Assembly (NCBI GenBank): GCA_027340195.1
Contig: DAHWNE010000127.1
Coordinates: 1-5,356 of the forward strand
From: Acetobacteraceae bacterium
Lineage (GTDB): Bacteria; Pseudomonadota; Alphaproteobacteria; Acetobacterales; Acetobacteraceae
Direction of reading: 5' to 3'
Length of the DNA stretch: 5,356 nt
Positions 1 through 5,220 of this stretch are shown piece by piece; positions within the stretch are counted from its first letter, which is position 1; each line of letters begins with the position of its first letter. The notes beneath the pieces were generated by a model. That model saw nothing but the letters and a program-made list of their open reading frames with translations, made no database searches and was not told where the DNA came from. The position numbers were made by a program, and so were the translations under genes.

Positions 1-1
1 C

Positions 2-154
2 CAGAATCTACAGATCGGGGCGGAACTCGGCCTCCGGAACCACGCGCCACTCTCGGATTTGCCCGTCTTTGCAGAAACGTTCCGGAAGCGGGACCGGACG
101 CAATCATCCGCCCCCTTGCCCTGCCCCGCCGCCGGCGCCACCCTGCGGCCATGA
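2..154 (+). CDS. Possible 3' end of an unidentified upstream gene (5' partial)
   Basis: From base 2 this frame is open for 50 codons and stops with TGA at 152-154. That TGA overlaps the ATG of the next gene in an ATGA arrangement, typical of translationally coupled genes in one operon. Third codon positions in this frame are about 78% G/C, clearly higher than in the DUF1028 frame over the same bases. The first 30 or so residues look protein-like (for example ELGLRNHAPLSDLPVFAETF); the last 20 are a low-complexity Ala/Pro-rich tail. I do not recognise the family, and only the tail is in the window. It could equally be non-coding sequence that happens to be open, which is common at this GC content. 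The coupled stop/start and codon bias are the only support. Confidence 0.35.
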   Translation, partial: QNLQIGAELGLRNHAPLSDLPVFAETFRKRDRTQSSAPLPCPAAGATLRP

Positions 155-858
155 CCTGGTCCCTGCTGATCCGCGATCCCGCCACCGGCGCGCTCGGCGC
201 CGTCGTCGCCTCCCGCTTCTTCGCCGTCGGCGCGCTCACCATTGCGGTGGAGGGCGGCCTCGCCGCGCTCGCCACCCAGGCGCTGGTCAACCCAATGTAT
301 CGCCCGCGCGCGCTCGCCCGCCTGCGCGCCGGGGAGAGCCCGACTGTCGTCCTCGCCGCCCTGACCAGGGACGACGCCGGCGCCGCGCATCGCCAGTGCC
401 ACATCCTGGATGCCAGCGGGCGCATCGCCCAGCACACCGGCGCCGGCTGCGTCGCCTGGGCCGGCGCGGTGTGCGGTACCGACATCTCGGTGGCCGGCAA
501 CATGCTGGCCGGGCCGGAGGTGATCGCCCGCACCCGCGATGCTTTCGCCGCCGCCTCCGGCTCCCTTCCCGAACGGATGCTGGCGGCGATGCGAGCAGGC
601 GAGGCGGCCGGCGGGGACCGTCGCGGTCGGCAATCGGCGGCGCTGTTGCTGGCCACCGCCGATCCCTACCCCGATCTCGACCTCCGCGCCGACGACCATC
701 CGGACCCGCTGGCCGAGCTACTGCGGCTGTACCGGGTCAGCCTGGAGCGCTTCGCCGTGTTCCGCCGCTTCCTGCCCGGTGCCGATCATCCCGGCGTGTT
801 CGACCGCGCGGTCATCGAGGCGGCGCTGGCCCGCGAGGCACGGCCGCCCGGGCGCTGA
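151..858 (+). CDS. DUF1028 family protein (Ntn-hydrolase-like fold)
   Basis: This is a complete 235-residue protein. It matches the DUF1028 family along its length: an N-terminal SLLIRDPATGALG strand pair, TQALVNPMYRPRAL near residues 42-55, HTGAGCVAWAG at 95-105, GNMLAGPEV at 116-124, GEAAGGDRRGRQSAALL at 150-166 and a DDHPDPLAELLRL segment at 181-193. The family is placed in the Ntn-hydrolase superfamily on fold grounds, but its substrate and role are not established. I see no signal peptide or membrane segment, so it is probably cytoplasmic. The ATG at 151 is chosen because family members begin just before the first strand (M-T-[FW]-S) and because the upstream frame ends in an overlapping ATGA. 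No clear Shine-Dalgarno precedes it, which fits translational coupling. Its last 73 bp are also the antisense 3' end of the convergent regulator gene. The family call is firm; the function is unknown. Confidence 0.92.
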   Translation: MTWSLLIRDPATGALGAVVASRFFAVGALTIAVEGGLAALATQALVNPMYRPRALARLRAGESPTVVLAALTRDDAGAAHRQCHILDASGRIAQHTGAGCVAWAGAVCGTDISVAGNMLAGPEVIARTRDAFAAASGSLPERMLAAMRAGEAAGGDRRGRQSAALLLATADPYPDLDLRADDHPDPLAELLRLYRVSLERFAVFRRFLPGADHPGVFDRAVIEAALAREARPPGR

Positions 859-2282
859 GCCAGCACCTCGGCCAGCCGCGTCACCCCGGCGGTGATGCGC
901 TCCGGTGCCAGCCCCCCATAGCCCATCACCACCCCGGCGCAGTCCGGCCGAGGCGCGGCGACATAGAGCGGGCCGACCGGGTATAGCCCCACACCCGCCG
1001 CCCGTGCCGCTGTGACCAGCCCGGTCTCGGACGCTGCCGGCAGCTCGGCGAACCAGACCACCACATGCAGCCCCGCTGCCGCGCCTTGCACGCGCACCCG
1101 CGCGCCGAACCCTGCCCGCAGCGCGGCCAGCAGCGCCGCCCGCCGGGCGGCGTGGCGGCGGCGGATGCGGCGCAGATGCGCCTCGTACCCGCCGCCGGCG
1201 ATAAGCGCGGCCAGCGCCTCCTGCTCCAGGGTGGGAGCGTGCCGGTCGGTCAGCCGCTTGGCGGCGCGGAGCGGGCCCACGAGCTCCGGGGGTGGCACCA
1301 GGTAGCCAAGGCGTAACCCGGGCGAGAGCGTTTTCGATATGGTACCGAGATAGATCACCCGCGCCCCACCCGGCCGCGCCGCCAGCGGCGGAATCGGCGC
1401 GATGTCGTAGCGGAACTCGCTGTCGTGGTCGTCCTCCAATACCCAGGCGCCGGTTTTCGCCGCCCAGTCCACCAGCGCGGCGCGGCGCCCGGCCGGCAGT
1501 ACGCCGCCCAGCGGGAACTGGTGGGAGGGCGTCAGATGTACGATCCGCGCCCCGCCCGCCGGCAGCGCGTCGGTCATCAACCCGTCCTGGTCCACCGGCA
1601 CCGGCAGCAGGCTGGCCCCGGCGGCGCGGAACACGTCGCGGGCCCGTGCGTAGCCGGGGTCCTCCACCACCGCCGCGGCGCCTTGGTCCAGCGCCAGCCG
1701 CGCGCAGAGGTCGATCCCCTGTTGCGAGCCGTTCACCACCACGATCTGCTCTGCCGTGCAGCGCAACCCGCGAGCGCGCCACAGATAGGCCGCCAGCGCC
1801 GCCCGCAGCGCCGGCTGGCCCTCCGCCGCGCCGTAGCCCACCCAGGCGGGGCGTCGCGGCAAGGCTGCGAGCAGCGCGCGCTTCCAGGCCAGCAGCGGAA
1901 AATCCTCCGCCGCCAGATCGCCGAAGCGGAAATCGGCCAGCGCCGGTCGCGGTGGCTGCACCGCCTCCGCCGAGGCCAGCCGCGACCCGTAGGCGGACAG
2001 AGGCTCCGGCGCCCGCGGCTCGGCGTCGGCCGCCGGCGGGGGGGCAGCGCGCAGCCCCGGCGCCACCACCGCCCGGGCACCGGGGCGGGAGCGCAGATAC
2101 CCCTCGGCCAACAGCTGCTCGTAGGCGGCGGTGACGGTGCCACGGGAAACCCCGCGCTCGGCCGCCAGCCCGCGGGTGGAGGGCAGACGCGCGCCCGACG
2201 GCAGCGTCCCGGCCAGGATCTGCGCGCGCAACTCCGCGGCGATGGCTTGCGCCTGGCCGGCGGTGGGCGACAACTGGCTCAT
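786..2282 (-). CDS. MocR/PdxR-type GntR-family regulator with aminotransferase-like domain
   Basis: This 498-residue transcriptional regulator has a GntR winged helix at about residues 10-75 (SGARLPSTRGLAAERGVSRG, then TVTAAYEQLLAEGYL). A Pro/Ala-rich linker runs to about 115, followed by a fold-type I aminotransferase domain to about 474. Landmarks are NGSQQGIDL, VEDPGY, LTPSHQFPLGG, EDDHDSEFRY and GTISKTLSPGLRLGY. Lys317 should form the PLP Schiff base and Asp284 should bind the pyridine nitrogen; their spacing of 33 residues equals that of Asp279/Lys312 in GabR. His286 replaces the usual Tyr of DDYD. MocR regulators bind PLP and usually control B6, GABA, taurine or amino-acid genes. The ATG at 2282 is preferred over the in-frame ATG at 2330, because the latter would put the 2294-2323 palindrome inside the coding region and add 16 non-conserved residues. 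A weak GGGTGA precedes 2282. The last 24 residues are an unconserved tail read from the antisense of the DUF1028 gene. The gene is divergent from the FMN-binding protein at 2366 and probably regulates it and itself. Confidence 0.93.
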   Translation of the reverse strand: MSQLSPTAGQAQAIAAELRAQILAGTLPSGARLPSTRGLAAERGVSRGTVTAAYEQLLAEGYLRSRPGARAVVAPGLRAAPPPAADAEPRAPEPLSAYGSRLASAEAVQPPRPALADFRFGDLAAEDFPLLAWKRALLAALPRRPAWVGYGAAEGQPALRAALAAYLWRARGLRCTAEQIVVVNGSQQGIDLCARLALDQGAAAVVEDPGYARARDVFRAAGASLLPVPVDQDGLMTDALPAGGARIVHLTPSHQFPLGGVLPAGRRAALVDWAAKTGAWVLEDDHDSEFRYDIAPIPPLAARPGGARVIYLGTISKTLSPGLRLGYLVPPPELVGPLRAAKRLTDRHAPTLEQEALAALIAGGGYEAHLRRIRRRHAARRAALLAALRAGFGARVRVQGAAAGLHVVVWFAELPAASETGLVTAARAAGVGLYPVGPLYVAAPRPDCAGVVMGYGGLAPERITAGVTRLAEVLAQRPGGRASRASAASMTARSNTPG

Positions 2283-2293
2283 CGATTCACCCA

Positions 2294-2323
2294 GAAACTG
2301 GTCATTCCTGCCGGACCAGTTTC
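2294..2323. promoter_or_regulatory. Perfect 10-bp inverted repeat, probable MocR operator
   Basis: The arm GAAACTGGTC (2294-2303) and its exact reverse complement GACCAGTTTC (2314-2323) are separated by 10 bp, so the dyad centres are one helical turn or two apart. The repeat lies 11 bp upstream of the regulator ATG (2282) and 42 bp upstream of the divergent gene's ATG (2366). A third, degenerate half-site, CGGTCC (2323-2328), follows in the same orientation as the left arm and overlaps a shorter dyad, GGACC (2313-2317) with GGTCC (2324-2328). Known MocR operators often combine inverted and direct half-sites. The position would let one dimer repress or activate both genes. No convincing -35/-10 pair was found on either strand here, so how it acts on RNA polymerase is unknown. 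Confidence 0.75.
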
Positions 2324-2365
2324 GGTCCATCCCTGCCCTGTCCGCAACCCACCGGAGCCGCCGCG

Positions 2366-3082
2366 ATGGACCCGAGCCCTCCCAGCTTTCCCGTCACCCC
2401 GCGCAACCGGGTCCGCCGCCGCCCGCAGCGTGGCCATTACGACCACGAGACGGTGTATCGGGTGCTGGACGCGGCCATGCTGTGCCACATCGCCTATGTG
2501 ATCGACGGCCAGCCCTATTGCACCCCGACCGCGTTTTGGCGCGAGGGCGATCATCTCTACTGGCACGGCTCCGCGGCCAGCCGGATGATCCGTGCCGAGG
2601 CGAAGGGGATTCCGGTCTGCCTGACGGTTGCGCATATGGATGCGATCGTGCTGGCTCGTTGCGGGTTCAACCATTCCATCAACTACCGGGCGGTGATGGC
2701 GTTCGGCCGCGCCGCGCCGGTGACCGGCGATGCGGCGAAGCGACGGGCGATGGATGCGTTCATCGACCGGTTCTTCCCCGGCCGCGCCGCCGCGCTGCGC
2801 GCGCCCACCGCGCAGGAGGTGGAGGCGACCACCATCCTGGGGATGCGGATCGAGGACGCCTCCGCCAAGATCCGCGATGTCGGCGTGCATGACGAGGAGG
2901 TGGACTATGCGCATCCGGTCTGGGCGGCGCTGATCCCGCTCGCCACGGTGCTGGGCGCGCCCGAGGAATGCCCGCGCCAGATGCCCGGCGTGACCGCGGC
3001 GGCAGGCGGGATGGCGGCCTATCGCGCGGGGCGGCGGCTCGATGAGGTGATGGCGGAGACAGCCGCGCTCAAGTCTTCGTGA
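2366..3082 (+). CDS. Pyridoxamine 5'-phosphate oxidase-like FMN-binding split-barrel protein
   Basis: This 238-residue protein resembles COG3467-type flavoproteins (NimA-like, pyridoxamine 5'-phosphate oxidase superfamily). Residues 15-25 are basic (RVRRRPQRGHY), followed by the split barrel: ETVYRVLDAAMLCHIAYV (28-45), DGQPYCTPTAFWREGDHLYWHGSAASRM (47-74) and a VCLTVAHMDAIVLARCGFNHSINYRAVMAFG stretch (84-114). The HGSA/SRM region is where this superfamily contacts FMN phosphate. A later acidic-aromatic part (DEEVDYAHPVWAALIPL, 176-192) is typical of this subgroup. It is probably a cytosolic FMN- or heme-type cofactor-binding protein with reductase or oxidase activity. It is not PdxH itself: the overall pattern and length differ, so the substrate is unknown. 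GGAG at 2354-2357, 8 nt before the ATG, supports this start. Its divergent partner is a MocR regulator with a shared palindrome, a pairing that is common for this family. Confidence 0.9.
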   Translation: MDPSPPSFPVTPRNRVRRRPQRGHYDHETVYRVLDAAMLCHIAYVIDGQPYCTPTAFWREGDHLYWHGSAASRMIRAEAKGIPVCLTVAHMDAIVLARCGFNHSINYRAVMAFGRAAPVTGDAAKRRAMDAFIDRFFPGRAAALRAPTAQEVEATTILGMRIEDASAKIRDVGVHDEEVDYAHPVWAALIPLATVLGAPEECPRQMPGVTAAAGGMAAYRAGRRLDEVMAETAALKSS

Positions 3083-3090
3083 CCGCTTGC

Positions 3091-3122
3091 AAAGAAAAAC
3101 CCCCGGGCTTGCGACCGGGGGT
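3091..3122 (-). terminator. Intrinsic terminator reading on the minus strand
   Basis: A perfect 8-bp GC-rich stem, ACCCCCGG (3099-3106) with CCGGGGGT (3115-3122), encloses an 8-nt loop. On the minus strand the stem is followed directly by TTTTTCTTT (complement of 3099-3091), a classical U-tract. On the plus strand the stem is followed by CAAGTAAACAGG, with no U-run, so it is a poor terminator for the plus-strand gene ending at 3082. It should end transcripts of the amidohydrolase-SDR operon (SDR stop at 3350) after about 230 nt of untranslated sequence, and keep them from running antisense into the gene at 2366-3082. Confidence 0.85.
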
Positions 3123-3349
3123 CAAGTAAACAGGGAGGCTTCACGTCTGGGAGACGCAGGGACCAATGGCCCCCTTCCGACCCCGAAGGACCGGAACACT
3201 GGCGAGCAAACCCGCCGTATCCACTAGCTGGAAGCTAGGTGCTCCCCGCTTCGTTGTGCAGCGCCAAAACCCGGACGCGGCCATGTCTTGCGCGCATATC
3301 GATCCGGATTCGCCGCTGAGATTGACAACAGGCAAGCCGTGACGCTGGC
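3123..3349. other. Intergenic segment with several small hairpins; no convincing gene
   Basis: These 227 bp lie between the minus-strand terminator and the SDR stop. G/C content is visibly lower than in the flanking genes. Short perfect stems occur: CGTCT/AGACG (3144-3148, 3152-3156, 3-nt loop) and CTAGCT/AGCTAG (3224-3229, 3233-3238, 3-nt loop). TTCCG/CGGAA (3175-3179, 3192-3196) competes with CCTTC/GAAGG (3173-3177, 3185-3189). A Shine-Dalgarno-like GGGAGG at 3133-3138 has no start codon at a proper distance. Minus-strand reading makes it a long 3' UTR of the SDR gene, or a 3'-derived small RNA ending at the terminator. No tRNA or known riboswitch was recognised. A TTGACA at 3322-3327 has no matching -10. 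Confidence 0.5.
3166..3342 (+). CDS. Doubtful small ORF (58 aa)
   Basis: An ATG at 3166 opens a 58-codon frame ending with TGA at 3340-3342, 7 bp from the convergent SDR stop. It fills most of an otherwise empty gap. The product would be basic and soluble (it starts MAPFRPRRTGTLASK), with no recognised domain. AGGGA at 3158-3162 sits only 3 nt from the ATG, too close for a good ribosome site. Third positions are about two-thirds G/C, well below the neighbouring genes. A 47-codon frame also exists on the opposite strand over the same bases (ATG at 3284 to the stop at 3141). Both are more likely chance openings in a structured non-coding segment than real genes. Confidence 0.15.
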   Translation: MAPFRPRRTGTLASKPAVSTSWKLGAPRFVVQRQNPDAAMSCAHIDPDSPLRLTTGKP

Positions 3350-4120
3350 TCAGAACAGCGAATAGCCGCCGTCGATCACGAAACTGTCGCCGGTGTGATA
3401 GGCCGATGCCTCGCTCATCAGATACACCGCGATGCCGCCGAAATCCGCCCCCGTGCCCCAGCGCCGCATCGGGATGCGCGGCATCACGTTGCCGGCGAAT
3501 TTCGGGTTGCCGACGGCATTCGCGGTCATGTCGGTCTCGATCCATCCGGGCAGGATGGCGTGGGCGCGGATGCGATGGCGGGCGAACTCGACAGCGAGGG
3601 CCCGGACCATCGAGATCATGCCGCCCTTGGTCGCGGCGTAATGTTCCGACCGCGGCGAGCCCTCCACCGCCGCCAGCGACGCGGTGCCCACCAACACCCC
3701 CCCGCCGCCGCGTTCGACCATGTGCCGGGCCGCGGCGCGGAACGTGTAGAACGCGCCGTGCAGATTGACCCGCAGCACGCGGTTCCATTCCTCGGTGCTC
3801 ATGTCGAGGAAAGACCGCTGGCCGCGCCCGCTGACCCCGGCATTGGCGAAGCACCCGTCCACCCTGCCGAGCTCCGCCACTGTGCGCGCGAAGGTCGTCT
3901 CCACCGCCGCCTCCTCGCCCACATCGCAGGTCAGCGCCAGCACCCGCCGGCCGGTGGCCGCCAGAGTCGCCCGCGCCGCCTCGTTCTTGGCCGGGTTGGT
4001 GCCCCAGATCGCCACATCGGCGCCGGCCTCGGCCAGCATCCGCGCCATCCCTAGCCCGATCCCGGAGTTGCCCCCGGTGACCAGCGCCACCTTGCCCGCA
4101 AGATCGAACGGATGCGCCAT
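3350..4120 (-). CDS. Short-chain dehydrogenase/reductase (classical SDR)
   Basis: This 256-residue NAD(P)-dependent oxidoreductase of the classical SDR family is of usual length. The cofactor loop TGGNSGIG is at residues 15-22, CDV at 65-67 and the NAG motif at 93-95. The catalytic tetrad is Asn119, Ser148, Tyr161 and Lys165 (SEHYAATKGG). PGWIETDM is at 191-198 and the C-terminal FVIDGGY at 247-253. No Asp ends the second strand (AIWGTNPAKN), so NAD versus NADP cannot be decided with confidence. The start at 4120 is chosen because MAHPFDLAGKVALVTGG is the normal N terminus, and the upstream extension of the frame lies inside the amidohydrolase gene. GAGG overlaps that gene's stop just before the ATG. 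The gap to the upstream amidohydrolase is only 4 nt, so the two are co-transcribed and probably translationally coupled. The reaction is likely oxidation of a hydroxyl in a sugar, polyol or lactone pathway; the substrate is not identifiable. Confidence 0.95.
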   Translation of the reverse strand: MAHPFDLAGKVALVTGGNSGIGLGMARMLAEAGADVAIWGTNPAKNEAARATLAATGRRVLALTCDVGEEAAVETTFARTVAELGRVDGCFANAGVSGRGQRSFLDMSTEEWNRVLRVNLHGAFYTFRAAARHMVERGGGGVLVGTASLAAVEGSPRSEHYAATKGGMISMVRALAVEFARHRIRAHAILPGWIETDMTANAVGNPKFAGNVMPRIPMRRWGTGADFGGIAVYLMSEASAYHTGDSFVIDGGYSLF

Positions 4121-4124
4121 CGCC

Positions 4125-5156
4125 TCAGGCCCCCAGCCGGTAGAACCGGGTCGCGGTGCCGGAGAACAGCGCCGCCTTCTCCGCCTCCGAGGCGCCGGCG
4201 GCCAGACGCTTGAAGCTGTTCCAGCACACCGCGTAGCTGTACGACCCCTTGTCCACCGGGAAATTGCTCTCGAACATGCAGCGATCGGCGCCGAACAGCT
4301 CGATGGTGGTCTCGATATACGGCTTCCAGGCCGCCGCCAGGGCTTCCGAGGACGGGGGTTCCGCGCCGTTCTCGAAGCCATAGCCGTTGATGCGCATCCC
4401 GAGCCCGCCCAGCTTCACATACACGTTGGGGCAGGTGGCCAGTTCCGCCATCGACGCCCGCCAGGCCGGGAATACCTCCGCCCCCTTGCCGGCGAACCGG
4501 CCGATGCCCAGCGGCCCGCCGACATGGTCCAGCACCATCCGCGCCGCCGGGAAGGCGCGCGCCAGCGCGGTCAGTTCGGGGATCTGCGGGTGATACAGCC
4601 ACGCATCGTAGCTCAGCCCCATCGCCGCCAGCCGGGCGAAGCCTTCGCGGAACGCCGCGGTGCCCATCAGCTCGGCCGGCGCCGGGTTGCCGGGGTTCAG
4701 CATGACCGGGTCGGAATCCCAGGCGGTGATGTGGCGGATGCCGCGGAACCGCCCGCCGCCGGCGGCCAGATGCGCCGTCAGCACCGCCTCCACCCGCGCC
4801 CCCAGCGCCAGATTGGCGTGCCCGACGATGCCCGCGCACATCCGTGAGGGACCATAGAGGCCTGACACGCTCATCGCGGCGACGCCGTTGACGAACTCGG
4901 TCTCGCCCACCGGGCGCAGCTCCTCCGGCCCGTCGGCGCGGTGGAACGCGCGCGCCTGCACGAACACGGTATGGGTGATGTTGTGCCCGGCGTTGATGTC
5001 GGCCAGCAGGTCATCGTGCAGATAGCGCCAACCGCCGCGATCCCACAGATGGTGATGCGGATCGACGATCGGCAGGCCGGGCTCGATGATCGGCTCTACC
5101 CGGCGCGCGAGCCAGGCGCGGCGGACTTCCAGGTAGTGGAATTGGGTGCTGCTCAT
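4125..5156 (-). CDS. Amidohydrolase family 2 protein (COG3618, lactonase-like)
   Basis: This 343-residue TIM-barrel metal-dependent hydrolase belongs to the amidohydrolase-2 group, which includes L-fuconolactonase and 2-pyrone-4,6-dicarboxylate lactonase. The first-strand metal motif DPHHHLWD is at residues 32-39 (His34 and His36). RGIRHITAWD is at 138-147, LDHVGGPLG at 209-217, VYVKLGGLGM at 245-254 and CMFESNFPVDKG at 293-304. The place usually held by the strand-8 catalytic Asp (GSDWP in many relatives) reads ESNFP, with Asn298; Asp302 lies just beyond. No signal peptide is visible, so it is cytoplasmic. The ATG at 5156 is preceded by GGGGAA (5163-5168) with 6-nt spacing. It is the first gene of an operon with the SDR, 4 nt downstream. 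Lactone or ester-type hydrolysis is likely from the family; the exact substrate, and even full catalytic competence, is open. Confidence 0.93.
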   Translation of the reverse strand: MSSTQFHYLEVRRAWLARRVEPIIEPGLPIVDPHHHLWDRGGWRYLHDDLLADINAGHNITHTVFVQARAFHRADGPEELRPVGETEFVNGVAAMSVSGLYGPSRMCAGIVGHANLALGARVEAVLTAHLAAGGGRFRGIRHITAWDSDPVMLNPGNPAPAELMGTAAFREGFARLAAMGLSYDAWLYHPQIPELTALARAFPAARMVLDHVGGPLGIGRFAGKGAEVFPAWRASMAELATCPNVYVKLGGLGMRINGYGFENGAEPPSSEALAAAWKPYIETTIELFGADRCMFESNFPVDKGSYSYAVCWNSFKRLAAGASEAEKAALFSGTATRFYRLGA

Positions 5157-5185
5157 GTGACGTTCCCCGTTGCGCCGCCTATGCT
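5157..5185 (+). promoter_or_regulatory. Possible sigma70 promoter for the CoA-binding gene
   Basis: GTGACG (5157-5162) and TATGCT (5180-5185) are separated by 17 bp and share 4 of 6 bases each with the TTGACA/TATAAT consensus. The transcript would start near 5192, about 30 nt ahead of the ATG at 5221. The match is weak and the divergent gap is only 64 bp, so this is a candidate only. Confidence 0.3.
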
Positions 5186-5210
5186 AGGCCCGCCCCGCCC
5201 GAGGCTCCAA
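5181..5210 (-). promoter_or_regulatory. Possible promoter for the amidohydrolase-SDR operon
   Basis: On the minus strand, TTGGAG (5210-5205) and TAGCAT (5186-5181) are separated by 18 bp. A start near 5175 would give a leader of about 18 nt including the GGGGAA ribosome site. It overlaps the candidate plus-strand promoter, so the two would compete for RNA polymerase. Both hexamers match the consensus only partly. Confidence 0.28.
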
Positions 5211-5220
5211 GAGGACCGCC

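Noticed and set aside
69..986. Long open frame of 305 codons on the plus strand
   Set aside because: It is out of frame with the DUF1028 gene, and its product is Arg/Pro/Gly-rich low-complexity sequence typical of a high-GC shadow frame.
718..1782. Long minus-strand frame of 354 codons
   Set aside because: It is a shadow of the MocR gene in another frame, with Arg/Gly/Ala-rich composition and no domain.
2283..2330. Upstream ATG at 2330 for the regulator
   Set aside because: It would add 16 non-conserved residues and place the perfect palindrome within coding sequence; the ATG at 2282 fits the family N terminus better.
1292..2501. Long plus-strand frames opposite the regulator
   Set aside because: They are antisense shadows of the MocR gene, with Pro/Arg/Ala-rich products and no recognisable motifs.
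3133..3138. Shine-Dalgarno-like GGGAGG
   Set aside because: No ATG, GTG or TTG occurs at a suitable distance; the nearest ATG is 27 nt further on.
3322..3327. Exact TTGACA on the plus strand
   Set aside because: No -10-like hexamer lies 16-18 bp downstream, and transcription would run antisense into the SDR gene.
3128..3350. Similar short sequences at the two ends of the intergenic segment (AACAGG plus nearby matches)
   Set aside because: Only about 13 of 22 bases agree; this is too weak to call flanking repeats of a mobile element.
3765..4847. 360-codon plus-strand frame over the SDR and amidohydrolase
   Set aside because: It is antisense to two well-supported genes and has no family motifs of its own.
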